From: Endozoicomonas sp965261315
GTDB lineage: Bacteria > Pseudomonadota > Gammaproteobacteria > Pseudomonadales > Endozoicomonadaceae
Direction: 5' to 3'
NCBI GenBank assembly: GCA_965261315.1
Contig: CBDHDM010000124.1
Span: 62,001-126,000, forward strand
DNA length: 64,000 bases
This document shows, piece after piece, positions 16,232-24,653 of this stretch. The notes under the pieces are model-generated. The model made no database searches. It had not been told where the DNA came from and was given only the letters and a program-made list of their open reading frames with translations. Numbering within the stretch: the first letter of the stretch is position 1; every line of letters begins with the position of its first letter. The position numbers and the translations under genes are program-made.

Positions 16232-17269
16232 TTAACCGACAGCCGTGAAGTCCAGCATGCGCTGTAGTGGTTTCAGCGCTCTTTCCCGCAATGAGTCACT
16301 GACTTCAATTACATTGAGGTCACTGGGACTTTCCAGACACGCCAACAGAGCATCAAGGGTATTCATCGCCATCCAGGGACAGTGTGCACAACTACGACAA
16401 GTTGCACCACTTCCTGCAGTCGGTGCTTCCAGAAAACGCTTACCCGGGGATGCCTGCTGCATTTTATAGAAAATCCCACGATCAGTGGCAACAATAAAAG
16501 TATCGTTCGACATTTCCTGAGATGCTTTTAACAGTTGGCTTGTTGAACCTACCACATCAGCAATGTCCACCACAGAATCCGGTGACTCTGGATGAACCAG
16601 AACAGCAGCATCCGGATACACCTGCTTTAAATCGACAATTCCCTTTGCCTTAAATTCTTCATGAACAATACAGCTACTATCCCAAAGCAGCATATCTGCC
16701 CCGGTATTTTTCTGAATATAACTGCCTAAATACTTATCGGGTCCCCAGATAATCGCCTTACCCTGAGCGTCCAGGTTTTCAACAATGTCGAGAGCACAAC
16801 TTGAAGTCACCACCCAGTCTGCCCGAGCCTTCACTGCCGCTGACGTGTTGGCATACACGACAACTTCACGGTCAGGATACTGGTCACAAAAGGCAGAAAA
16901 CTCTTCAACTGGACAGCCCAGATCAAGAGAGCACTCAGCCTCTAATGTTGGCATCAGCACCTGTTTCTCAGGGCTCAAAATCTTGGACGTTTCCCCCATA
17001 AAGCGCACGCCAGCCACAATGAGCGTTTCTGCATCGTGCCGGGCACCAAAACGAGCCATCTCCAATGAGTCAGCGATAAAGCCGCCAGTCTCATCAGCCA
17101 ACTCCTGCACAACAGGGTCTGTATAATAATGAGCTACCAGAACAGCACCCTTTTCTTTCAAAAAGTTTTTAATTCTGGTCTTCTTGGCTTCCTTTTCAAC
17201 CGGGTCCACCGGTAATGGAGCCTTCTGCAAATGGCCCTGAACGAGCTCTCTGTCTATCACTGCATTCAT
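16232..17269 (-). CDS. nadA: Quinolinate synthase A
   Basis: A 345-residue [4Fe-4S] enzyme that makes quinolinate from iminoaspartate and DHAP in NAD synthesis. The three cluster ligands fall at the same numbers as in E. coli: C113 (LEAECSLD), C200 (WDSSCIVH) and C297 (CRSCAHC). The N-terminal VAHYYTDP and the MGETSKILSP block are also present. It is followed downstream by bepA in the opposite orientation and preceded by tRNA-Lys, as in Pseudomonas relatives. It looks complete. Confidence 0.97.
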   Translation of the reverse strand: MNAVIDRELVQGHLQKAPLPVDPVEKEAKKTRIKNFLKEKGAVLVAHYYTDPVVQELADETGGFIADSLEMARFGARHDAETLIVAGVRFMGETSKILSPEKQVLMPTLEAECSLDLGCPVEEFSAFCDQYPDREVVVYANTSAAVKARADWVVTSSCALDIVENLDAQGKAIIWGPDKYLGSYIQKNTGADMLLWDSSCIVHEEFKAKGIVDLKQVYPDAAVLVHPESPDSVVDIADVVGSTSQLLKASQEMSNDTFIVATDRGIFYKMQQASPGKRFLEAPTAGSGATCRSCAHCPWMAMNTLDALLACLESPSDLNVIEVSDSLRERALKPLQRMLDFTAVG

Positions 17270-17389
17270 AAAGCTTGCATTAAGAAAAATGTGGCACGTA
17301 GTCTAACACAGCTAAGTCTAAGCATCAGCCCTGCTGGTGATTCTTACTGATAGATATGGATGAAACTAAAAAGGAAGGACTTGGAGAAG

Positions 17390-17465
17390 TGGTGGGTCGT
17401 GTAGGATTCGAACCTACGACCAATTGGTTAAAAGCCAACTGCTCTACCAACTGAGCTAACGACCC
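17390..17465 (-). tRNA. tRNA-Lys (TTT)
   Basis: A 76-base cloverleaf. The acceptor GGGTCGT pairs with ACGACCC, followed by A and an encoded CCA. The anticodon loop CTTTTAA gives TTT, and the T-loop is TTCGAAT. It lies between nadA and queC on the same strand. No strong terminator is visible downstream. Confidence 0.97.
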
Positions 17466-17591
17466 AATCCGAAAATTATACGCAGCAAAATTTGTTTTAC
17501 AAGCAAATTAATGAATCATCCTGCTCACAGGGCACACAAGAAACGTAGAGATGAAAAGCCTCCTCTGGCAAAAACAGCATTAACAGAAGGC

Positions 17592-18311
17592 TCAAACAGC
17601 TGTACGGTAAGGGGTTGGATCAGGAACACCTGCCTCAAGAAAGCCTTTACGCCTGAAACTACAACTGTCACACACTCCGCAGGCAACCCCTTGATCATCA
17701 GCCTGATAACAGGAGATTGTCATCCCATAATCCACTCCAAGCCTCACCCCCTCTGAAATAATTTCAGCCTTAGTCAGATTCAACAAAGGCGCTCGAATTC
17801 TAAAGTGATCACCCTCTACGCCAGCCCGGGTAGCAAGATTCGCCATGTCCTCAAAAGCCTTCAGATACTCTGGACGACAATCCGGATAATTGGAGTAATC
17901 AACCACATTAGCGCCAATAAAAATATCTCGTGCACCCAACACCTCAGCCCAACCAAGAGCAAGTGACAGGAAAACCGTGTTTCTTGCAGGAACATACGTG
18001 ACAGGAATGCTGCTCACATTATCCTTAGGAGTCTCCTTAAGTGTTTCTTTGGGATGCTCGCCAAAGTCCGGTACCGGTAAATCTTCATCGGTTAACGCTG
18101 AACCACCAATTTCAGTTAACCCCAGCTTTAAAACCTTATGCCCTCTTACCCCCATTGCGTCCGCTAAACAACGGGATGCTTCCAGCTCAGCACGATGACG
18201 CTGCCCATAATCGAAACTGACAGAATAAGTTTCATACCCTTGCTCAGCTGCAAGCGCTAATACGGTAGCCGAATCCAAGCCACCAGAAAGCAACACAACC
18301 GCTTTCTTCAT
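17592..18311 (-). CDS. queC: 7-cyano-7-deazaguanine synthase
   Basis: Converts 7-carboxy-7-deazaguanine to preQ0 with ATP and ammonia in queuosine synthesis. The PP-loop SGGLDS is at residues 9-14. The C-terminal zinc cluster has SCYQ followed by ACGVCDSC. NVVDYSNYPDCRPEYL is a family block. I chose the ATG at 18311 because 'tggagg' sits at good spacing upstream and the extra residues from 18350 are not conserved. The product is 239 residues. An insert rich in Lys/Glu/Pro (EHPKETLKETPKDN) is slightly longer than in the E. coli enzyme. Grouped with queE. Confidence 0.96.
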   Translation of the reverse strand: MKKAVVLLSGGLDSATVLALAAEQGYETYSVSFDYGQRHRAELEASRCLADAMGVRGHKVLKLGLTEIGGSALTDEDLPVPDFGEHPKETLKETPKDNVSSIPVTYVPARNTVFLSLALGWAEVLGARDIFIGANVVDYSNYPDCRPEYLKAFEDMANLATRAGVEGDHFRIRAPLLNLTKAEIISEGVRLGVDYGMTISCYQADDQGVACGVCDSCSFRRKGFLEAGVPDPTPYRTAV

Positions 18312-18398
18312 CCGCAACAACCTCCATAAATAAAACGACAGGAATACCATGGAACAAAAACCAATAATAGCGGAAAGAGCGCCTTCGCTGACTCTTAT

Positions 18399-19037
18399 TT
18401 AAACACCGGGCTTATCACCCCAGATCATACGATGCAGTTGCAATTGAAACCGGACAGGGAGCCGGTCATCAAGAATCCAGCTGGCCAGTATTTCTGCCGA
18501 CATTTCCCCACTGACTGGAGAAAAAAGAACGTCTGACACTCTATTCGCTAAATCGTATTCAATCAGTTTGGACACAGACCAGTCATAGTCACCGCGATCC
18601 GCTATCACAAACTTTAATTGATCTTTCTTATCCAGAAACCGGATATTCTCATACAGGTTTCGATGCGATTCACCGGAAGCAGGAGGCTTAAGATCCATAA
18701 CCTTAACCACTCTTGTATCCACTTCTGACAGGGTAATAGCGCCACTGGTTTCAAGCGAAACCTCATACCCCTGATCCGCCAGAAGCGTCAATAACTGATG
18801 GCATTCTCTCTGCGCAAGTGGCTCTCCACCAGTCACTGTGACATATTTCGGCGCATACTCAGAAACTTTGTCCAAAATCGCATCCGATGATAATAAATCA
18901 CCACCTTTAAAAGCGTACTCCGTGTCACACCAGGTACATCGTAACGGGCAACCGGTCAGCCGGATAAACACAGTAGGCAGGCCTGTCGTTCTTGTCTCCC
19001 CCTGAAGAGAATAAAATATTTCTGAAATTCGAATCAT
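18399..19037 (-). CDS. queE: 7-carboxy-7-deazaguanine synthase
   Basis: A radical-SAM enzyme that contracts carboxytetrahydropterin to the deazaguanine ring. The cluster motif CxxxCxxC is C30, C34, C37 in GCPLRCTWCDTEYAF, and the SAM-binding TVTGGEPL follows. I start it at the ATG at 19037 (MIRISEIFYSLQGE), the conserved family start; a longer frame reaches 19070 without support. The product is 212 residues. It lies between cpoB and queC, a position conserved in Pseudomonas relatives. Confidence 0.95.
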   Translation of the reverse strand: MIRISEIFYSLQGETRTTGLPTVFIRLTGCPLRCTWCDTEYAFKGGDLLSSDAILDKVSEYAPKYVTVTGGEPLAQRECHQLLTLLADQGYEVSLETSGAITLSEVDTRVVKVMDLKPPASGESHRNLYENIRFLDKKDQLKFVIADRGDYDWSVSKLIEYDLANRVSDVLFSPVSGEMSAEILASWILDDRLPVRFQLQLHRMIWGDKPGV

Positions 19038-19136
19038 CAGAATACAGACCAGGAAAGTATTAAGCAGCAAAAGAAAGGGCTAACACAGCACATAGTCGGT
19101 GCAGGTGCTGGAGAACAGCCTGCACCCAAAGAAGAA

Positions 19137-20024
19137 TCAGGAGCCACCCATAGTCCTGAGATAGGTATCAGAGAGCCGGGACGCAGCACTCTCCGGGTAC
19201 TGCCTGATCACTGACTCCAGAAGCTCTTTGGCTTTTTTCTGATTACCGAGCAAGTCATAGACCCTGCCAAGCTTATAACTGGCATCAGGAACTTTGGAAC
19301 TCTTGGGAAAATCACTCAATACAACCTGAAACGAGTCGCGAGCCTCATCATATCGGCCCTGAGCCATATCGACTTCACCCAGCCAATAATACGCATTATC
19401 AGCATAACGCCCCTTAGGGTATGCTTTGAGCTGCTGCTGAAGCGCCTCTTTAGCATCATCGAACTGCTTGGAACGGATTAAACCAAATGCAGACTGGTAG
19501 GCCGCTTCTTCAGCTTTGAATGCAGACTGATCGCGTTTTTCTGAGGGGTTTGCCACCGGGGTATTTAATATCGGTGGTTGCAGGGCTGCAACGGAAGAAC
19601 TCTCTCCCCTGCCACCACTATGCCCCTGACCATTCAGGCGGGACATACGCTCATCAAGGTCCAGATACCTGTCCCTGCTTTCCTGCTGAAGCTGTTCAAT
19701 TCGAAAAGCCTGCTCTTCAAGCTGGCCTCGCATTTCCATCATTTCCTGACGCATCTGATCAATAGTATTGAGCAGATGCGCTGTACCGTTTATCTCTCCA
19801 TCGTCGTCGTCAGGAGAGCCAGCCGAAGGTAAGATGGTTACAGGTTCATCTGAAATTTTACTGACAACAGTTCTCACTTCAGATGAGCGCCCCTCCATAG
19901 GTTTAGACTCTGCGACAGGCGCTGGTGCTGCTTGTATATCACCGCTCAAAATACTGGCAAGCAACAAAGGCAACACCAGAGAGAGTCCAAAAGCCTGTTT
20001 TGGGTTTGTTTTACCTGTACTCAT
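19137..20024 (-). CDS. cpoB: Cell division coordinator CpoB (YbgF)
   Basis: A 295-residue periplasmic protein that links the Tol-Pal machine with PBP1B during septation. It has a signal peptide ending near SGDIQA-AP, a linker, a coiled coil (about 80-130, rich in Gln/Glu/Arg, which forms the trimer in E. coli) and TPR repeats to the end (YQSAFGLIRSKQFDDAKEAL, GRYADNAYYWLGEVD and VPDASYKLGRVYDLLGN). Last gene of the tol-pal cluster before queE; 'ggggg' precedes the ATG. It looks complete. Confidence 0.94.
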   Translation of the reverse strand: MSTGKTNPKQAFGLSLVLPLLLASILSGDIQAAPAPVAESKPMEGRSSEVRTVVSKISDEPVTILPSAGSPDDDDGEINGTAHLLNTIDQMRQEMMEMRGQLEEQAFRIEQLQQESRDRYLDLDERMSRLNGQGHSGGRGESSSVAALQPPILNTPVANPSEKRDQSAFKAEEAAYQSAFGLIRSKQFDDAKEALQQQLKAYPKGRYADNAYYWLGEVDMAQGRYDEARDSFQVVLSDFPKSSKVPDASYKLGRVYDLLGNQKKAKELLESVIRQYPESAASRLSDTYLRTMGGS

Positions 20025-20047
20025 TCAACCCCCATCGGAATTAACGA

Positions 20048-20608
20048 TTATTCAACAACAATAACAGCACGACGATTCAGAGCCCATGCAGTGTCATTGT
20101 GCTCTGGATCCAGAGGCTTTTCAAAACCAAAGCTGATCACTTCAACACGGTTAGCCGCTACACCTTTAGCAACCAGGTAATCTTTCACTGCATTGGCACG
20201 ACGCTCACCCAGAGCCAGGTTGTAAGTCCGGGTACCACGTTCATCAGTATGTCCCTGAATCACGATATTCTTCATGTAACCAAGGTCAGAAGTCAGGTAC
20301 GCAGCATGCACATCCAGGGCCTTATAGGCTTCGTCATCCAGCTTTGAGCTATCAAATGGGAAGAAGTAGGTATTCTTCTCAAGCAGGGCCTGAATTTCTT
20401 CAGGAGACTCATCAATTTTGCCACTATCAATAACCGCCTGAACAGCAGGATCCAGTACAGGCTGAACTTCAACCAGCACTTCTTCTTCAATAGTGACTAC
20501 CGGTGGCTGGGTTTCTGCAGTGGTTGGCTCTTTCTTGGAAGCACATCCTGCCAGCCAGATAGCAGCGACAGCCAAAAAAGCTGCTTTAACAACATTGGCA
20601 ATTTGCAT
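20048..20608 (-). CDS. pal: Peptidoglycan-associated lipoprotein Pal
   Basis: A 186-residue outer-membrane lipoprotein that binds peptidoglycan and TolB. The lipobox is LAGC with the lipidated Cys22. The C-terminal OmpA-like domain has YFPFDSSKLDDEAYKAL, then VIQGHTDERGTRTYNLALGERRA, which contains the diaminopimelate-binding Asp and Arg. I chose the ATG at 20608 (MQIANV) over 20620 because the signal peptide fits. It is 23 bases from cpoB, but the gap to tolB is unusually long (about 470 bases), so it may have its own promoter. Confidence 0.95.
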   Translation of the reverse strand: MQIANVVKAAFLAVAAIWLAGCASKKEPTTAETQPPVVTIEEEVLVEVQPVLDPAVQAVIDSGKIDESPEEIQALLEKNTYFFPFDSSKLDDEAYKALDVHAAYLTSDLGYMKNIVIQGHTDERGTRTYNLALGERRANAVKDYLVAKGVAANRVEVISFGFEKPLDPEHNDTAWALNRRAVIVVE

Positions 20609-21076
20609 TTTCAACTCCAATCATTCTCTACGGGATTTCAAAAAATTGTGCAGTACACTATCAGAACTGAGGTCGCCCGACTAGCCCGAATACCAAGGGA
20701 TGATAAGGTTTCCTCAAAGAAAGCGCTACCAAAAAAGAAGCAGACTCAAAAAGAAGGGAGCAGAGGGGTGACCGTGTCATTCAAGCCACCCCGGCACATT
20801 AAAAAAAGCTACCGAGAGCCGATTTGACTGTCGGTTATGCTGCACCAAAGTGGTAAAAAGCACGACAAAGGAAAACCTCACCATTCAACGACCTCCTTCA
20901 TTGCCTTCTCTCACTCAGTTTATGACCGGTAAACCTGGATCAATTCACTGACTCCATACACTAGTTAAGGCAACTCATAAGTGCTGGTTAAACGAGCATA
21001 GCACCAAGCCGGAAAATCAGCAGGGCAAAAAATACTATCTACTATTCACTGACAAGAACAACACCCTGCCTTTTAA
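20609..21076. other. Extended tolB-pal intergenic region
   Basis: About 470 bases where relatives have only tens. I see no gene, no convincing hairpin terminator and no RNA gene. A purine-rich tract (20720-20765) and two short AT-rich blocks are present. It may carry a separate promoter for pal-cpoB. Confidence 0.4.
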
Positions 21077-22411
21077 TCATCTGAGCTTGACGCTTGGCCC
21101 CCACGCAGGTTCCCTGACATCACCCTCTGCTGAAGGCAAACGCTGCTTAACCCGCCCATCTGCAGATACAATACCCAATTCACCATGCTTACCACCCTGA
21201 ACAGAATAGATCAGCCTGCGACCACCTGGAGCAATACTGGGAGAGTCTTCCAGCTTTGAAGAGGTCAACAATCGCAGTCTATCCGAATCCAGATCAAGAA
21301 TGGCAATATTAAAGTCAGTAGCTCCCTGCCCTTTGTGAACCAGGGCAAGAGACTTACCATCAGGGAAAACCTTCGCCCGGGCATTGAACCGCCCCTCAAA
21401 GGTTAGACGACGAGGCTTGCCTTGTGGAATAAATTCGCCGTTACTTTTCCGGCTGATATCCTGCTGATAAACTTGAGGACTTCCACCACGGTTAGAAGTG
21501 AAAACAATACTCTTCCCATCCGGCATCCAGTCCGGTTCCGTATCAATTCCATAATGAGTGGTTACATTAGTGATTTTATTGGATGCCAGGTCCAGAATAT
21601 AAACATCTGGATTTCCATCTTTAGAAAGCACCATGGCCATAGACTTACCATCAGGCGCCCAGACCGGAGAGTTATTCAGCCCCTTAAAGCCTGTCAGCTT
21701 TTTGCGTTTACCTGTAGCCAGTTCCTGCATGTAGATAGCAGGTCGCCCCTGTTCAAAAGAAACATAGGTGACTTTAGTTCCGTCAGGTGACCAGCTTGGA
21801 GACAAAATAGGCTCACTGGAACTGAAGACTTTTCGATTTCGTTTACCATCGGCATCGGCATAATTCAGCTGGTAATCGGTTCGGTTCGCATCATGACGCT
21901 GGGCAGTGACATACAGAATCCGGGTAGAAAAATCCCCCTTCAAACCGGTAATTTTTTCATATACAGCATCGCTGATACGATGAGCCATCTCACGAAGTTG
22001 AATACTGTTTCCAGTAAAGCCACCCTTCGCTATGCGCTTCCCCCTGATGGTGTCATAAAGCTGATAGTTCATGGTGTAGGCGTTATCTTTGAGCGTTACC
22101 TGCCCCGTTACCAGGTAAGAGGCACCCAGCACCTTCCAGTCACGATAATAAACTTCAGACTCACTGGCCGGAAAACTGAGCATACTGGCTCGTGGCATCG
22201 CCTTGAAAAGGCCACTGAGCTTCAAATCGTTATCAATAATAGCCGCAGGGTCCTCCGGCAGAACTTTATCTCCTTTCCAACTGAAAGGGGACGCCGCTAT
22301 CGATACAGCCTTATCATTTCCCTGAGTCACCTCAATAATAAGCTCTGCCTGAGCAACCATTCCCCAGAGCAGGCAGTAAAATAGTATTACGGTTTTAAAT
22401 AAGTGCCTCAT
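21077..22411 (-). CDS. tolB: Tol-Pal system protein TolB
   Basis: A 444-residue periplasmic beta-propeller protein that binds Pal and couples it to TolA. A clear signal peptide (FKTVILFYCLLWGMVAQA) is followed by the N-terminal alpha/beta domain and then repeated WD-like propeller blades with the pattern SWSPDGTKVTYVS, WAPDGKSMAMVLS and WMPDGKSIVFTS. The start overlaps the tolA stop by 4 bases, indicating translational coupling. It looks complete. Confidence 0.96.
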   Translation of the reverse strand: MRHLFKTVILFYCLLWGMVAQAELIIEVTQGNDKAVSIAASPFSWKGDKVLPEDPAAIIDNDLKLSGLFKAMPRASMLSFPASESEVYYRDWKVLGASYLVTGQVTLKDNAYTMNYQLYDTIRGKRIAKGGFTGNSIQLREMAHRISDAVYEKITGLKGDFSTRILYVTAQRHDANRTDYQLNYADADGKRNRKVFSSSEPILSPSWSPDGTKVTYVSFEQGRPAIYMQELATGKRKKLTGFKGLNNSPVWAPDGKSMAMVLSKDGNPDVYILDLASNKITNVTTHYGIDTEPDWMPDGKSIVFTSNRGGSPQVYQQDISRKSNGEFIPQGKPRRLTFEGRFNARAKVFPDGKSLALVHKGQGATDFNIAILDLDSDRLRLLTSSKLEDSPSIAPGGRRLIYSVQGGKHGELGIVSADGRVKQRLPSAEGDVREPAWGPSVKLR

Positions 22412-23253
22412 CTCACCAAATCCTTAGGGCTGAATTCAAAAGTAATTCGTCGGAAATATTGTTCAAAAATCCGCCGATCAAGGTTCTTTAACTCAGAAAA
22501 AGGGGCTGCTAAACGAACGGCCTGCATCACCGAACGATCATAGTCATCATTACCACTGGATTTCACCAGTTTGATGTCAATGATATCGCCAAAACGGGAA
22601 AGGTTAATCTGCACCGCTGCCAGCATATTGTTACGTGCACTGGGGGGCCTGTTCCAGTACTGTGAAGTCAAACTCTTAATCAATGCAGCATACTTAGCCT
22701 GCTCAAGCTGATCATGTTCAAGCTGTTGAGCTTCTTTTAGGGCCTGTTGCTCCAGGGCAAGGCCTCGCTCAAGTGCTTCCTGCTCTTTGCGCTTTTGCTC
22801 TCTCTCAAGCCTGCGCCTCTCCTGCTCCTGACGCTCACGAGCCGCTTCTTCTTTTTTACGAAGCGCCTCTTTCTTTTTTTCCTCTTCCCGCTTCAGAGCC
22901 AGCGCTTTCTGGCGCTCCTGTTCCTTTTTCTGCTGCTCAGCTTTCTTTTTAGCCTCTGCCTTCTTTTTTGCTTCGGCTTGTTTTTTAGCTTCCTCTTTTC
23001 GTTTTTTATCGGCCTGATTCTGTACAGGCTTTCTCACGGCGGGAGGCTTTGCAGCAGGTTTAGGCAGTTCTACCAGGGCTGCACTGATCGGCATCGGCGG
23101 CGTTATCTTCATACTGGAGTCAGTGCTCCAGTTTATTAAAAGCACCCCGAACATAATGGTATGCAGAGCCATAGACAGAGCTATGGCAAAACCATAGCCT
23201 TCTGTCGTTTTAGCAAGAAAGACTGGAAAAGCGCTATTGAACCATCTTTTCAT
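22408..23253 (-). CDS. tolA: Tol-Pal system protein TolA
   Basis: A 281-residue inner-membrane protein that spans the periplasm. One N-terminal transmembrane helix (about 20-42) is followed by a long charged helix (about 80-190) of Lys/Glu/Ala/Gln repeats. A compact C-terminal domain (about 190-281) contains YWNRPPSARNN and ends RRITFEFSPKDLVR. The strongly biased composition of the helix also produces a long but meaningless frame on the opposite strand. tolR ends immediately before it with no gap. The protein is shorter than E. coli TolA (421), mainly in the helix. Confidence 0.94.
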   Translation of the reverse strand: MKRWFNSAFPVFLAKTTEGYGFAIALSMALHTIMFGVLLINWSTDSSMKITPPMPISAALVELPKPAAKPPAVRKPVQNQADKKRKEEAKKQAEAKKKAEAKKKAEQQKKEQERQKALALKREEEKKKEALRKKEEAARERQEQERRRLEREQKRKEQEALERGLALEQQALKEAQQLEHDQLEQAKYAALIKSLTSQYWNRPPSARNNMLAAVQINLSRFGDIIDIKLVKSSGNDDYDRSVMQAVRLAAPFSELKNLDRRIFEQYFRRITFEFSPKDLVR

Positions 23254-23697
23254 TTACCGCTCTTCCATACCAACCGCCACCGGATCAGTTACCAGACCGA
23301 CGTGACTGATACCCGCATTTTGCAAGCCAGCCATCAACTGCACAACCGACCCATAGGCAACACTGGCATCCCCCTGAATCAAAACCTGAATGTTTGGCCT
23401 GGCACTAACCACCTTGCCAACCTTCTCAGTCAGGGAAGATAAACCAACAGCCTTATCACGATCTGACCCAATGTCTATAAAGTAACTGCCATCAGCCTTG
23501 ACAGAAACAATCAGTACCTCTTTATCCTCAGGCAGAGCAATATTGTCACTACTGGTCTTTGGCAGCTCAACCTTAACCCCCTGAGTCATCATTGGGGCAC
23601 TGATCATAAAAGCTACCAGCAACACCATCATGATATCGATAAACGGCACCATGTTTATTTCAGACATGGGTTTACGACGAATTCTTACCTTTGCCAT
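23254..23697 (-). CDS. tolR: Tol-Pal system protein TolR
   Basis: A 147-residue ExbD/TolR protein. The single transmembrane helix has the essential Asp in MVPFIDIMMVLLVAFM, which carries protons with TolQ. The periplasmic domain ends in the conserved GDASVAYGSVVQLMAGLQNAG block. It lies 14 bases after tolQ and abuts tolA, in one operon. Confidence 0.96.
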   Translation of the reverse strand: MAKVRIRRKPMSEINMVPFIDIMMVLLVAFMISAPMMTQGVKVELPKTSSDNIALPEDKEVLIVSVKADGSYFIDIGSDRDKAVGLSSLTEKVGKVVSARPNIQVLIQGDASVAYGSVVQLMAGLQNAGISHVGLVTDPVAVGMEER

Positions 23698-23711
23698 GGG
23701 TGTAAGATCCC

Positions 23712-24398
23712 TTATGTCCGGCTATATACTTTACGGTGCAGGATGCTCGAAAACTCATCCGCAAATGTCTCATAATTGGACAAAAGCGCTTCCACCCTTG
23801 AAGCATAACGGTTATAGGCGACAACTGCCGGAATGGCTGCAACCAGGCCAACAGCAGTGGTCAGCAACGCTTCGGCAATACCTGGAGCCACAGACGCCAG
23901 AGTAGGCTGCTGAACCACGGCCAATCCACGGAAAGAGTTCATAATACCTACCACTGTTCCAAACAGTCCCAGGTAGGGACAGGTAGATCCAACGCTGGCA
24001 AGAAAGGGAAGGTTCGCTTCAAGCCTTTCCTGCTCTCTGGAAATGGCTACCCGCATAGCTCTTTGGGTGCCTTCCATTACGGCATCAGGCGCCGCTGTAC
24101 CCTGGTTTCTAAGACGGGTAAATTCGGTAAACCCTGCTTTGAAGATATGCTCTAACCCAGAGTCAGGGTGCTCATTCTGCTGCACCTCTTTGTAGAGCAG
24201 AATCAGATCCATACCCGACCAGAAACGGTCTTCAAAAGCAATCATAGCCTGCTGCGCATTCCTGAGCAGGGCTCCCCGCTGGATAATCATCATCCATGAA
24301 ACGACCGATGCTGCGACCAATAACAATAATACCAGCAGCACAATCCAACTGGCGTTGCCAATCAGAGCCCATAGAGACATGCTTTCTGCCACCGACAA
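23712..24398 (-). CDS. tolQ: Tol-Pal system protein TolQ
   Basis: A 228-residue ExbB/TolQ proton-channel protein with three transmembrane segments (about 10-34, 130-155 and 165-190). Landmarks are NASWIVLLVLLLLVAASVVSW, LFGTVVGIMNSFRGL and AEALLTTAVGLVAAIPAVVAYN. It is now the first gene of the tol cluster; in related bacteria ybgC and then ruvB lie directly upstream. Here a hybrid kinase gene follows instead, 255 bases away. Confidence 0.96.
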   Translation of the reverse strand: MSVAESMSLWALIGNASWIVLLVLLLLVAASVVSWMMIIQRGALLRNAQQAMIAFEDRFWSGMDLILLYKEVQQNEHPDSGLEHIFKAGFTEFTRLRNQGTAAPDAVMEGTQRAMRVAISREQERLEANLPFLASVGSTCPYLGLFGTVVGIMNSFRGLAVVQQPTLASVAPGIAEALLTTAVGLVAAIPAVVAYNRYASRVEALLSNYETFADEFSSILHRKVYSRT

Positions 24399-24653
24399 CC
24401 TCTCTATCCATCAATGATGAAGTGGAAAATAGATTGATCATAACATCAAAAAACGAGATGGGGATCAGAACTGCCTAAGAAGGGCAACAAAAGTAAATCG
24501 TATTTCAAATATTTACCCTGTAACTCCCTGATGAATAGCATGCCAGAGCGGGGGATCAAACCAGATTTACAGAGAACCTACAGAAACCTTTACACTTCCA
24601 TCCAATATAGGAATTAATGACTTTTCTACAACTGAAATACAACATGTATTCTG

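Noticed and set aside
22747..23139. Plus-strand Leu/Phe-rich frame that looks like a membrane protein
   Set aside because: It is the antisense image of the Lys/Glu-rich helix of TolA, which creates Leu/Phe codons by composition.
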